Assembly: GCF_011762005.1 (NCBI RefSeq)
Contig: NZ_JAASQU010000001.1
Coordinates: 620,001-684,000, forward strand
Direction of reading: 5' to 3'
Source: Qipengyuania flava
Lineage (GTDB): Bacteria; Pseudomonadota; Alphaproteobacteria; Sphingomonadales; Sphingomonadaceae
Length of the DNA stretch: 64,000 nt
Both the position numbers and the translations under genes were made by a program. Each line of letters opens with the position of its first letter. The stretch's first letter is position 1. Below, one piece after another: positions 42,392 to 50,327 of the stretch. Under the pieces are notes generated by a model. It was not told the origin of the DNA and ran no database searches. It was given only the letters and a program-made list of their open reading frames with translations.

Positions 42392-42924
42392 GGCGCCGTC
42401 GCGCGCCACAGGCTATTGGCCATCGCGTCGAGATCCGAGAAATCGACTTCCTTGCCAAGCCGGTCGGAGCGGTTCAGCCGCAAGGGCCGGCGATGATCGA
42501 GCAGACGACGGCGTAGCGCGCGTTGCAACAGGGCGAGTCTCATCAGCGCGGTTTCGGCGGCGAGCCCCGGGCTGCGAGGGGCGAGCCTGGACCATCCGCG
42601 CTCGATTTCGCCGACCCGCTGGATGACCATCTGGTTGTAAGTGCGATGCGGTCCGCGATGCAGCGGTAGCGCCAGCCGCTGCGCCGCTTCTTCGCGTGCA
42701 GGAAGCAGCAATCCGTTGCGACGGAAATCGTTGAAACCGATCCGCCGCGCGTCGAGCGTTTCGAACATCGCCGCAAAGCAGGAACGCGACAACAGCTGGC
42801 ACGGTAGCAAGTGATGTTTCTGTAAAGCCGGATCGTGCCCTGGCATCCCGCACCGGTTCACCGCGCTGAACGGCAGGCGACGTCGCGGTAGGCAGGCTGC
42901 GGACGACAATCGGCCTGCCGCCAT
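42388..42924 (-). CDS. AHH-domain (His-Me-finger-like nuclease fold) protein
   Basis: 178 residues. H37-H38 in DPALQKHHLLPCQLL, then GFNDFRRNGLLLP and HRGPHRTYNQMV (H89, H93) match the AHH predicted-nuclease pattern otherwise found at the C-terminus of polymorphic toxins. Here it is a short free-standing protein with no signal peptide, membrane segment or toxin N-terminal region. ATG 42924 immediately follows the stop of the unknown gene upstream, so they are cotranscribed. Nuclease activity is untested inference. Confidence 0.7.
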   Translation of the reverse strand: MAAGRLSSAACLPRRRLPFSAVNRCGMPGHDPALQKHHLLPCQLLSRSCFAAMFETLDARRIGFNDFRRNGLLLPAREEAAQRLALPLHRGPHRTYNQMVIQRVGEIERGWSRLAPRSPGLAAETALMRLALLQRALRRRLLDHRRPLRLNRSDRLGKEVDFSDLDAMANSLWRATAP

Positions 42925-42925
42925 C

Positions 42926-43717
42926 CTAGGCGGGGCGGACGCGCACGAACCCAGCTGCAAGATCGGGCACGAGTTCGAGCTCACCGCTCCCGTCGATCAC
43001 GAAGCGCAGTGGCTCGGAGGGAAGCTCATAGCCGACCAGTTCGTGCACCACCCTCGTCGCTAGCCGCGTCGCCGCTGTCCTGTCTGCGGCCAACACCGGA
43101 TCGAGCGCAAGTTCCTGACCGATCAAAAAGGCAAGTCCGTGGCTCCGCATCGTTCCATCGGCTGCAACGAACAGCCCCATCATGCCTAAGGCGGGGAAAG
43201 CGCCGCCTTCGAGCCATGCCCTTGCCGTGCGGACAAAGAACTGCGGAGCTATGGCGGTGGCTGCGGGGGTCCAGCAGACGGCCCGCAGACCGCGGGTCCC
43301 GTCAGCCAAGGCCGCGCCCAACCGCAGCAAGGTTCGCAACACGGGAAGGCTATGCAGACCCGATGCGATATGCGGGCCGGGAAACAGGCCGAACGCTTCG
43401 GTGCGGTCGAGGCCGGCCGCCTCGCAATTCAAATGATAGTCTATTCCGGGCGTCGGTAGCGCAGGTCCGGGCGGCAAACCGATGAGGTCGAAAGTCAGAC
43501 CATCGAGCAACAGTTCGAGCCAGTCCTCGGACGTTTCCCCCTCACTCGATGGGGATTGGTCGACCCCTCCGGACGCAGGATCATGCGAGACCGATACGCG
43601 CGGCAGGTCTGTCAGCTTGGCGAGCATAGCCGCGCGGTCGGGACGGTTACCGCGCTCGAACAGGAAGACCAGCCCATGGGGGCGACCGTTCGCATCCCCG
43701 TAGTGTCCGTTCGTCAT
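42926..43717 (-). CDS. Unknown protein cotranscribed with the AHH gene
   Basis: 263 residues, soluble. Blocks include LIGLPPGPALPTPGIDYHLN, LPVLRTLLRLGAALADGTRGLRAVCWTPAATAI and WLEGGAFPALGMMGLFVAADGTMRSHGLAFLIGQEL. I recall similar layouts in domain-of-unknown-function proteins but do not assign a family. Start ATG 43717; one base separates its stop from the AHH start. It may function with, or restrain, the AHH protein. Confidence 0.7.
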   Translation of the reverse strand: MTNGHYGDANGRPHGLVFLFERGNRPDRAAMLAKLTDLPRVSVSHDPASGGVDQSPSSEGETSEDWLELLLDGLTFDLIGLPPGPALPTPGIDYHLNCEAAGLDRTEAFGLFPGPHIASGLHSLPVLRTLLRLGAALADGTRGLRAVCWTPAATAIAPQFFVRTARAWLEGGAFPALGMMGLFVAADGTMRSHGLAFLIGQELALDPVLAADRTAATRLATRVVHELVGYELPSEPLRFVIDGSGELELVPDLAAGFVRVRPA

Positions 43718-43805
43718 AACCCGTGTCTCACGCGTGGCCTTGTGCGCCACCACGCCCGCCGCGTCGACCTTTCAGCCGAACAATTGCTCGATTTCGGATG
43801 CGGTT

Positions 43806-44291
43806 TCAGAAGATGCCCTGCGCTATGCCTTCGCCCAAGCCTGCCCCGAATTCGCGCGCGCGCTGAAGCGCGTCCTCGTCAACCGTCTTGGGCGCGAGGA
43901 TCGGTTCGGGTTCCTGGGCGGCCGTATTGTAAATCCAGGGCTCGGCCACGCGCTTGAGGCGCCAGCCTTTGGCAATCCTGTCGAGCTGTCGCTGCGCACC
44001 TTCGCCATCCGAACCCGCCGCAATGATCGTGGCATAGGGGCGCCCTTCGATGCGTCCGAGGACGGGGTAATAGCAACGGTCGAACATCTCTTTCATCGCG
44101 CCGCTCATGCTGGCCAGATTCTCCGGACAGCAGAACAGATATCCGCCCGCCGACAGCAAATCCTCCGGCTCCGTTTCCTCGGCGCGCAGCAGACAGGCAT
44201 TCTCGCCCGCACCGTGCGCTGCCGAACGCGCCAATTGCTCGCTCGTGCGCGTACGGCTGTGCCAGATGATCAGAAGCGGTGGGGAAGCCAT
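43806..44291 (-). CDS. Flavodoxin-like/NAD(P)H-dependent oxidoreductase
   Basis: 161 residues. LLIIWHSRTRTSEQLARSAAHGA is a flavin-phosphate-binding start, and FCCPENLASMSGAMKEMFDRCYYPVLGRIEGRPYATIIAAGSDG follows the flavodoxin/WrbA-type layout (N in the FMN loop, then a G-rich loop). Substrate unknown. Start ATG 44291 chosen over 44297. Divergent from recJ. Confidence 0.8.
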   Translation of the reverse strand: MASPPLLIIWHSRTRTSEQLARSAAHGAGENACLLRAEETEPEDLLSAGGYLFCCPENLASMSGAMKEMFDRCYYPVLGRIEGRPYATIIAAGSDGEGAQRQLDRIAKGWRLKRVAEPWIYNTAAQEPEPILAPKTVDEDALQRAREFGAGLGEGIAQGIF

Positions 44292-44371
44292 GCGCACACC
44301 TTCGCCCGCGCCTGTCGATTGTCAATCCGCACTGCTTCCACCTACCGCCGACCTGCGGTATTGCGCGCACC

Positions 44372-46150
44372 ATGGCATCGCAGGCCCTTTCCCACGTATT
44401 CGGCGTCGCGGCTTCGCTGACCGGTCGCGCCTGGCGTTGGCGCGGCGGCAATATGCAGCTTGGTGCACAGCAGCAGTTGGGAGACGACATTGTCCGCCAA
44501 TTGCTGTTGTCGCGCGGCGTTGCTCTCGACGACATCGAGCGGCATCGCGTGCCGACCTTGCGCAACTTTCTGCCCGATCCGTCGCGTTTCCGCGACATGG
44601 ACGTCGCAGCCGATCGTCTGGCGCAGGCGGTCATCGCCGGCGAAAAAATCACCATCTACGGCGATTACGACGTCGATGGAGCAACCAGTTCGGCTCTGTT
44701 GATCAGGCTGCTGCGCGACCTCGGCATCGAGGCCGGTTATTACATTCCCGACCGCCTGCTCGAAGGTTACGGCCCCTCGGGCGAGGCACTGGTGAAACTG
44801 GGCCAGTCGGGCTCCAGCCTGATCGTCACGGTGGATTGCGGCGCGATGGCGCATGAAGCGCTGGCGATGGCGCATGATGCTGGCGTCGACGTGATTGTGG
44901 TCGACCACCACAAATGCGCCGCAGAGCTTCCGCGCACCGTGGCGCTGGTCAATCCCAACCGGCTGGACGAGGAAGACGATGCCGCCGCGCACAGTCATCT
45001 CGCCGCGGTCGGTGTGGCTTTTCTTCTGGCCATCGCCCTCGTCCGCACACTGCGCGAACGCGGCTATTTCGCCGATCGGCGCGAGCCCGATCTGCTGGCG
45101 CTGCTCGATGTCGTCGCCTTGGGGACAGTGGCCGATGTCGCGGCGCTGCACGGGCTGAACCGCGCATTCGTCGCGCAGGGCCTCAAGGTCATGGCGCGGC
45201 GCGACAATATCGGCATGGCGGCGCTCATCGATGTGAGCAGGCTGAAACGTTCACCAGCCTGTTCGGACCTCGGCTTCGCGCTCGGCCCGCGAATCAATGC
45301 CGGAGGCCGGGTTGGCGAATCGACACTGGGGGTGCGCCTGCTGACGACGCGTGATCCGGAAGAGGCGCGCGAGATCGCTGCACAATTATCCGCGCTCAAC
45401 GAGGAACGCCGCGCTATCGAGGCGGAAGTGCAGGAAGCCGCCGAAGCGCAGCTCGCCTCGCAGCACAATCGTGCCGTGCACCTCGTAGCGGGTGAAGGAT
45501 GGCACCCCGGGGTAATCGGGATCGTGGCCGGACGGATCAAGGAAAAGACCGGCAAGCCTTCGCTGGTGATCGCACTCGATGGTGACACGGGCAAGGGCTC
45601 GGGCCGGTCGATCGCGGGTGTCGACCTGGGCGCAGCGATCATCCGCGCGCGCGACGAGGGTCTGCTGGTTGCAGGCGGAGGCCATGCCATGGCGGCAGGG
45701 CTCACCGTCCCTGCCGACAGGATCGATGCCTTGGCCGAATGGCTCGACAGCACGCTCGAAGCGCAGGTGGCGCGGGCCTCGGCCAGTCGTGAAATGGCCC
45801 TCGACCTCGCAGTGGCTCCGGGTGGCCTCACTCCCGAGCTCGTCGAATCGCTCGAAGCTGCGGGGCCCTACGGCGTCGGCTGGCCCGGCCCGCGCGTCGC
45901 GGTCGGGCCCGTGAGGCTCGTTAAGTGTGATATCGTGGGCACCGATCACGTGCGACTGATCGCGGCGGGGGATGACGGCAAGAGCTTCAAGGGGATCGCC
46001 TTTCGCGCCGCCGAAAGCGACATGGGTCAGGCCTTGCTCCACGGATCACGGGGGCGCCGCCTATGGCTGGCCGGACGGGTAAAGATCGACGATTGGGGCA
46101 GCCGGCCGCAGGCGGAATTGCACCTCGAGGACGCTGCCTGGGCCGATTGA
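44372..46150 (+). CDS. recJ: Single-stranded-DNA exonuclease RecJ
   Basis: 5'-3' ssDNA exonuclease in recombination and mismatch repair. 592 residues. DHH phosphoesterase motifs GDYDVDGAT (D98, D100, D102), VDCGAM, VVDHHK, DVVALGTVADV, and the DHHA1 motif GGHAMAAG. Start ATG 44372; an upstream in-frame start at 44279 would overlap the flavodoxin gene. Followed by the tRNA-Glu promoter. Confidence 0.95.
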   Translation: MASQALSHVFGVAASLTGRAWRWRGGNMQLGAQQQLGDDIVRQLLLSRGVALDDIERHRVPTLRNFLPDPSRFRDMDVAADRLAQAVIAGEKITIYGDYDVDGATSSALLIRLLRDLGIEAGYYIPDRLLEGYGPSGEALVKLGQSGSSLIVTVDCGAMAHEALAMAHDAGVDVIVVDHHKCAAELPRTVALVNPNRLDEEDDAAAHSHLAAVGVAFLLAIALVRTLRERGYFADRREPDLLALLDVVALGTVADVAALHGLNRAFVAQGLKVMARRDNIGMAALIDVSRLKRSPACSDLGFALGPRINAGGRVGESTLGVRLLTTRDPEEAREIAAQLSALNEERRAIEAEVQEAAEAQLASQHNRAVHLVAGEGWHPGVIGIVAGRIKEKTGKPSLVIALDGDTGKGSGRSIAGVDLGAAIIRARDEGLLVAGGGHAMAAGLTVPADRIDALAEWLDSTLEAQVARASASREMALDLAVAPGGLTPELVESLEAAGPYGVGWPGPRVAVGPVRLVKCDIVGTDHVRLIAAGDDGKSFKGIAFRAAESDMGQALLHGSRGRRLWLAGRVKIDDWGSRPQAELHLEDAAWAD

Positions 46151-46172
46151 CGATTTTGCGTGCAATCGAGGG

Positions 46173-46201
46173 TTGACGGCCCGCAGCCCCGCGCCTAATT
46201 G
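46173..46201 (+). promoter_or_regulatory. tRNA-Glu promoter
   Basis: TTGACG (46173-46178), 17 bases, TAATTG (46196-46201); close to sigma-70 consensus. A stem ACCCGC-AAC-GCGGGT (46218-46232) lies in the precursor leader just before the first tRNA. Confidence 0.7.
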
Positions 46202-46234
46202 GCCCGCCACGCCACCAACCCGCAACGCGGGTGT

Positions 46235-46309
46235 GGCCCGTTCGTCTAGCGGTTAGGACGCGGCCCTTTCACGGCTGAAACACGGGTTCGATTCCCGTAC
46301 GGGTCACCA
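46235..46309 (+). tRNA. tRNA-Glu (anticodon TTC), copy 1
   Basis: 75 bases including genome-encoded CCA. Acceptor GGCCCGT pairs with ACGGGTC; D-arm with AGCGGTTAGGA; anticodon loop CTTTCAC with anticodon TTC at 46268-46270; T-arm GGTTCGATTCC. Identical to the second copy. Confidence 0.97.
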
Positions 46310-46314
46310 CGGTG

Positions 46315-46337
46315 GCGGTATTGCTTCGGCAATCCGC
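46315..46337 (+). promoter_or_regulatory. UUCG hairpin between the two tRNA-Glu genes
   Basis: GCGG-t-ATTGC (46315-46324), loop TTCG, GCAATCCGC (46329-46337): nine pairs with one bulged T. Likely a structured spacer in the precursor transcript. Confidence 0.5.
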
Positions 46338-46355
46338 ACAAAGTGCCACGGATGT

Positions 46356-46430
46356 GGCCCGTTCGTCTAGCGGTTAGGACGCGGCCCTTTCACGGCTGAA
46401 ACACGGGTTCGATTCCCGTACGGGTCACCA
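46356..46430 (+). tRNA. tRNA-Glu (anticodon TTC), copy 2
   Basis: Identical in all 75 bases to copy 1, CCA encoded. 46 bases separate the two, so both probably come from one precursor transcript. No integrase or island lies next to it. Confidence 0.97.
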
Positions 46431-46492
46431 CTTTCTGACAATCGGGAAAACCGGCTGGCGCGCTCGACCGCGCCCGGCTAAGCCGCGCGGCA

Positions 46493-47680
46493 ATGAGCGA
46501 GCGCAGCTTCCCCTGGCACGGATTCGCCCTGGCGGTCGTCGTCTGCATCATCATCGCCATTCTCGGCGTCGATCTGGGCTATGTCGCCCTCGTGCTGATC
46601 GTGTGGCTCGGGTCGCTTTACCTTGTCACCGCCCGTCCGGAAGAAGCGCGGCCCGCCCCTGCAGGCCCAGCCTTTACCCGCGACAACATGGCCGACCTGT
46701 TCGAGCATTCCGAAACCCCCGTCGTCATCACCGAACGCGACCGGGTGATCATTGCCAATCTGTCGGCGCGCAAGCTGCTGGGCGGCCACATCGTAGGGCA
46801 GGACGTACGCATGGCGTTGCGACAGCCCGAAGCGATCCGCCTGCTCGGCCGCGAAGCCGATGGTGCCGTGATCGTTCGCGGACTCGCGCGGCGCACGGAC
46901 ATCTGGCGGATCAACCGCAAGACGCTTCCGGGCGAACTCGCGGTAATCGAGTTCGTCAACCGCACCGCAGAAGCCGACATCGCACGTGCGCACACCGATT
47001 TCGTCGCCAATGCCAGTCATGAACTGCGCACGCCGCTGGCCTCGATCATTGGCTATGTCGAAACCCTGCGCGAAGACGTCGAGAGCCTCGAGCCGAAGAT
47101 GGCCGACAAGTTTCTCGGTACGATCCAGCGCGAAGCCAAGCGGTTGCAGGAGTTGGTCAGCGACCTGATGTCGCTCTCCCGGATTGAAGCGGAAAAGCAC
47201 GACCTGCCCGAATCGACGCTGGAATTTTCCCGGCTTGTGGAACGCGCAGCGCATGATGCGGCCAATGGCCACGCTGCCGAACTGCTCGATTTCGAGGCCG
47301 CGGGCGAATTCACGGTTCGCGGAGACCGCCAGCAACTGGAACAGCTGGTACGCAATCTCGTCGACAACGGCTTCAAGTACGGTGCCTCGGGCGAACCGGT
47401 CACGGTCCGGATCCACCCCAAAGGGCAGGGACGTTTGCGGCTTACGGTAAGCGATCGCGGCGAAGGCATCTCACCCGAACACATTCCGCACCTGACCCGG
47501 CGCTTTTACCGGACCGACCCCGGGCGCAGCCGCGCCTCTGGCGGGACCGGGCTCGGATTGGCGATCGTCAAGCATATCGTCGAGCGCCACCGCGGACGGC
47601 TCGACATCGACAGCATGCTTGGCGAAGGGACCCGCGTCACTGTTACGCTGCCCGTCGAAAAGGACGAAGGTCAGGACTAA
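46493..47680 (+). CDS. phoR: Phosphate-regulon sensor histidine kinase PhoR
   Basis: 395 residues: two N-terminal membrane helices (10-45), a PAS-like domain (65-155), HisKA with H176 in ASHELRTPLASIIGYVE, and HATPase_c with N box NLVDNGFKYG and G boxes DRGEGI, GGTGLGLAI. The position within the pst-pho gene cluster and the kinase layout identify PhoR. Senses Pi through the Pst/PhoU complex and controls PhoB, encoded at the far end of the cluster. Confidence 0.93.
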   Translation: MSERSFPWHGFALAVVVCIIIAILGVDLGYVALVLIVWLGSLYLVTARPEEARPAPAGPAFTRDNMADLFEHSETPVVITERDRVIIANLSARKLLGGHIVGQDVRMALRQPEAIRLLGREADGAVIVRGLARRTDIWRINRKTLPGELAVIEFVNRTAEADIARAHTDFVANASHELRTPLASIIGYVETLREDVESLEPKMADKFLGTIQREAKRLQELVSDLMSLSRIEAEKHDLPESTLEFSRLVERAAHDAANGHAAELLDFEAAGEFTVRGDRQQLEQLVRNLVDNGFKYGASGEPVTVRIHPKGQGRLRLTVSDRGEGISPEHIPHLTRRFYRTDPGRSRASGGTGLGLAIVKHIVERHRGRLDIDSMLGEGTRVTVTLPVEKDEGQD

Positions 47681-47739
47681 GACTCGAGTATGGCTGGACG
47701 CTGCAAAGCGATCTGCGTGGTCATACGGATGCGAACAAA

Positions 47740-47768
47740 GTGTCACATAACCGAAATATGACGGTCAT
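47740..47768 (+). promoter_or_regulatory. Candidate Pho box upstream of the porin
   Basis: GTGTCAC (47740-47746) and CGGTCAT (47762-47768) are 22 bases apart, i.e. two 11-base steps; the middle unit at 47751 is poor. A further TGGTCAT lies at 47718, another 22 bases upstream. The phasing resembles PhoB tandem 11-bp repeats (CTGTCAT-like units). Confidence 0.45.
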
Positions 47769-47814
47769 AGTGGCGTCGCCGGAACGTAACCCAATCTCAA
47801 CCGGATTCGCATCG

Positions 47815-49149
47815 ATGCATCGCACCACGCGCCTCTCGCTGATGGCCGCCGCCCTTTCCTGCACCATGAGCACGCCGCTGCTTGCTCAGGACGTGACCCT
47901 GCCCGCCGACGAGCTGGCCGCCATGCGCGCGCAGCTTGCGGCGATGAACGCGCGTATCGACCAGCTCGAAGGCGAACTGGCCGCGACCAAGGCCGAAGCG
48001 GCCGAGGCCGGACAGGTCGTTGATGCGCCCGCCCCCGCTGCAGATAGCGAGCCGGTTTCAACGCTTGCCAAATCGGATGGCTGGAGCTTCAAGCCGCGCG
48101 GCCGACTGATGTTCGATGCCGGCTTCACCAATGCGCCCGATTCGACCGGAGCAAGCGACGGTTTCGGCAATGAAGTGCGCCGGGCCCGTCTCGGCGCGTC
48201 GGGGGATATGCCCGGCGGCTTTGGCTACAAGTTCGAGGTCGATTTCGCAGGGAACGAGATTTCGGTCGCCGACGCGATCCTGAGCTATGAGAACGGGCCG
48301 GTCGAAATCGCCATCGGCCAGCACAACAATTTCCAGTCGCTCGAAGAACTGACCAGCAGCCTCCACACGACGTTCATCGAACGCGCTGCATTTACCGATG
48401 CATTCGGCTTCGAGCGTCGCCTCGGCGCATCGGTCACCTACGCCCGCGGCGATTTTCTCGCCCAGGCAGGAATATTCACCGACAATCTCGAAGATACCGA
48501 CAGCAAGAACCGCGGCGCGGATGCGCGTATCGTGCTCATGCCCAGGGCCGGTGACACCCAGCTGCATTTCGGCAGCTCGTTTCACTATAACGATCTCGAC
48601 GATCCCGCCGCCCAGCTGCGCTATCGCCAACGTCCGCTGGTCCATTTCACCTCGCAGCGCTTCATCGACACGCGCAGCATGGGGGCGAACAGCGAAACCG
48701 GTTACGGGCTCGAGGCAGCCGCGATCGCAGGGCGTTTCCACGCAGCGGCCGAGGGATACTGGCAGTCGGTCGACATGCCCGGCGTTGCCGACGACCCCAC
48801 CTTTTTCGGCGGCTATTTCGAGGCGGGTGTATTCCTGACCGATGACACGCGCGGCTATAAGGGCGGCAAGTTCGACCGCACCAAGCCCTCCAGCCCGGTT
48901 GGCGAAGGGGGCATCGGATCGGTCCAGTTCACGCTGCGCTACGATCACCTCGACCTCAACGACGCGGGCATACTGGGCGGACGCCAGGCCGGCTATTTCG
49001 CGGCGCTGGTCTGGAAACCGACCGAATATACCGCGCTGATGCTCAACTACGGCCACCTTCAGTATAAGGACGCGATCCTTCCGACCGCCAGCGGCGACAC
49101 ATCCTATGGCGTTGATGCGATCGGCATGCGCGCCCAGATCGACTTCTAG
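47815..49149 (+). CDS. Phosphate-selective porin (OprO/OprP-like)
   Basis: 444 residues: signal peptide (ends PLLAQ), a coiled-coil segment (AAMRAQLAAMNARIDQLEGELAATK), then a beta barrel from about residue 83 beginning GRLMFDAGF, ending AIGMRAQIDF with terminal Phe. Matches the OprP/OprO family, anion-selective outer-membrane porins. ATG 47815 gives a normal signal peptide. Sits between phoR and pstS, which supports phosphate uptake. Confidence 0.9.
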   Translation: MHRTTRLSLMAAALSCTMSTPLLAQDVTLPADELAAMRAQLAAMNARIDQLEGELAATKAEAAEAGQVVDAPAPAADSEPVSTLAKSDGWSFKPRGRLMFDAGFTNAPDSTGASDGFGNEVRRARLGASGDMPGGFGYKFEVDFAGNEISVADAILSYENGPVEIAIGQHNNFQSLEELTSSLHTTFIERAAFTDAFGFERRLGASVTYARGDFLAQAGIFTDNLEDTDSKNRGADARIVLMPRAGDTQLHFGSSFHYNDLDDPAAQLRYRQRPLVHFTSQRFIDTRSMGANSETGYGLEAAAIAGRFHAAAEGYWQSVDMPGVADDPTFFGGYFEAGVFLTDDTRGYKGGKFDRTKPSSPVGEGGIGSVQFTLRYDHLDLNDAGILGGRQAGYFAALVWKPTEYTALMLNYGHLQYKDAILPTASGDTSYGVDAIGMRAQIDF

Positions 49150-49189
49150 GGCCAGCTCCACGAAGCCGAAAACGGACCTTCAACTTTCC

Positions 49190-49218
49190 CGGTCAATTTT
49201 TTGTCGCAACCATGTAAC
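49190..49218 (+). promoter_or_regulatory. pstS: Candidate Pho box upstream of pstS
   Basis: Three units with 11-base phasing: CGGTCAA (49190), TTGTCGC (49201) and ATGTAAC (49212), each related to CTGTCAT. Located about 50 bases before pstS. A GGCGC-TTTT-GCGCC hairpin (49224-49237) lies just after. Fits PhoB activation at low phosphate. Confidence 0.55.
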
Positions 49219-49264
49219 ATTGAGGCGCTTTTGCGCCGCTAGCTACACATCCAAGGGGCTTATC

Positions 49265-50311
49265 ATGACCAAGACCAAATCCCTCATCTTCGCTGCGGTT
49301 TCGGCAGCGGCTCTCGCAGCTTGCGGCGGCAATGGCGCCGACGGCGGTTCGCGCGATTCGATCCGCGCGGTCGGCTCGTCGACCGTCTTCCCCTTCGCCA
49401 AGGCGGTTTCGGAAGCGTTCGTCCGTGCCCAGCCCGATTTCCGTTCGCCGATCATCGAATCGACCGGCACTGGCGGCGGCATGAAGCTGTTCTGTGCAGG
49501 GCTTGGAGCCGACACGCCCGACATGACGCATGCGTCGCGCCGCATGAAGGCAAGCGAATATGCCGACTGCCAGGCCAATGGCGTCACCGACGTGATCGAG
49601 ATCCAGGTCGGGCTCGACGGCATTGCGTTCGCGTCGGCCAAGGGTGGCATCAGCATGAGCCTGACCCCCAAGCAGGTTTACGAAGCGCTGGCTGCTTCGC
49701 CCTATGGTGGTGAGCAAACCAACAAGACCTGGTCGGACGTCGATCCCTCGCTGCCTGACCAGCCCATCCTCGTCTACGGTCCGCCGAGCACCTCGGGTAC
49801 GCGCGACGCGCTGAAGGAACTCGTCCTCGAGGCCGGTTGCGACACCAGTGACGAGATGAAGGCGCTGAAGGACAGCGACGAGGACCGCCACGCACGCCTG
49901 TGCACCGAAGTGCGTTCGGACGGCGCCTATGTCGATCAGGGCGAACAGGACAATCTCATCGTCCAGAAGATCGAGGGCAACCCCAACGCCGTAGGCGTGT
50001 TCGGCTACAGCTACCTCGAAGAGAATGCCGACAAGGTCCAGGGCCTGGAAATGAACGGCGTTGCCCCGACCTACGAGAACATCGCCAACTTCGACTATCC
50101 CGGCGCGCGTCCGCTCTACGTCTACGTCAAGAAGGCGCATCTCGACGCGATCCCGGGCCTCAAAGAATATTTGGTTCAGTGGACCAAGATGTGGGCCAAG
50201 GATGGTGATCTCGCCAAGATCGGCCTTGTCGCCTCGCCCGAGGACGTTATGGCGACCAACCAGAAAGCGGCCACCGAGTACACCACGCTCGACGGCGCAC
50301 AGCTCAAGTAA
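49265..50311 (+). CDS. pstS: Phosphate-binding lipoprotein PstS
   Basis: Periplasmic Pi-binding component of the Pst ABC transporter. 348 residues with lipoprotein signal (lipobox LAAC at 17-20), then AVGSSTVFPFAKAVSEAF, IESTGTGGGMKLFC and the Ser-Gly-Thr-Arg Pi-ligand motif STSGTRDAL. Start ATG 49265. First gene of pstSCAB-phoU-phoB. Confidence 0.95.
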   Translation: MTKTKSLIFAAVSAAALAACGGNGADGGSRDSIRAVGSSTVFPFAKAVSEAFVRAQPDFRSPIIESTGTGGGMKLFCAGLGADTPDMTHASRRMKASEYADCQANGVTDVIEIQVGLDGIAFASAKGGISMSLTPKQVYEALAASPYGGEQTNKTWSDVDPSLPDQPILVYGPPSTSGTRDALKELVLEAGCDTSDEMKALKDSDEDRHARLCTEVRSDGAYVDQGEQDNLIVQKIEGNPNAVGVFGYSYLEENADKVQGLEMNGVAPTYENIANFDYPGARPLYVYVKKAHLDAIPGLKEYLVQWTKMWAKDGDLAKIGLVASPEDVMATNQKAATEYTTLDGAQLK

Positions 50312-50327
50312 GGTCTGAAAGCACTCT

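Noticed and set aside
46235-46430. tRNA-Glu pair as an attachment site for a mobile island
   Set aside because: No integrase, direct repeat of a tRNA 3' end beyond the second full copy, or foreign genes nearby; flanks are recJ and phoR.
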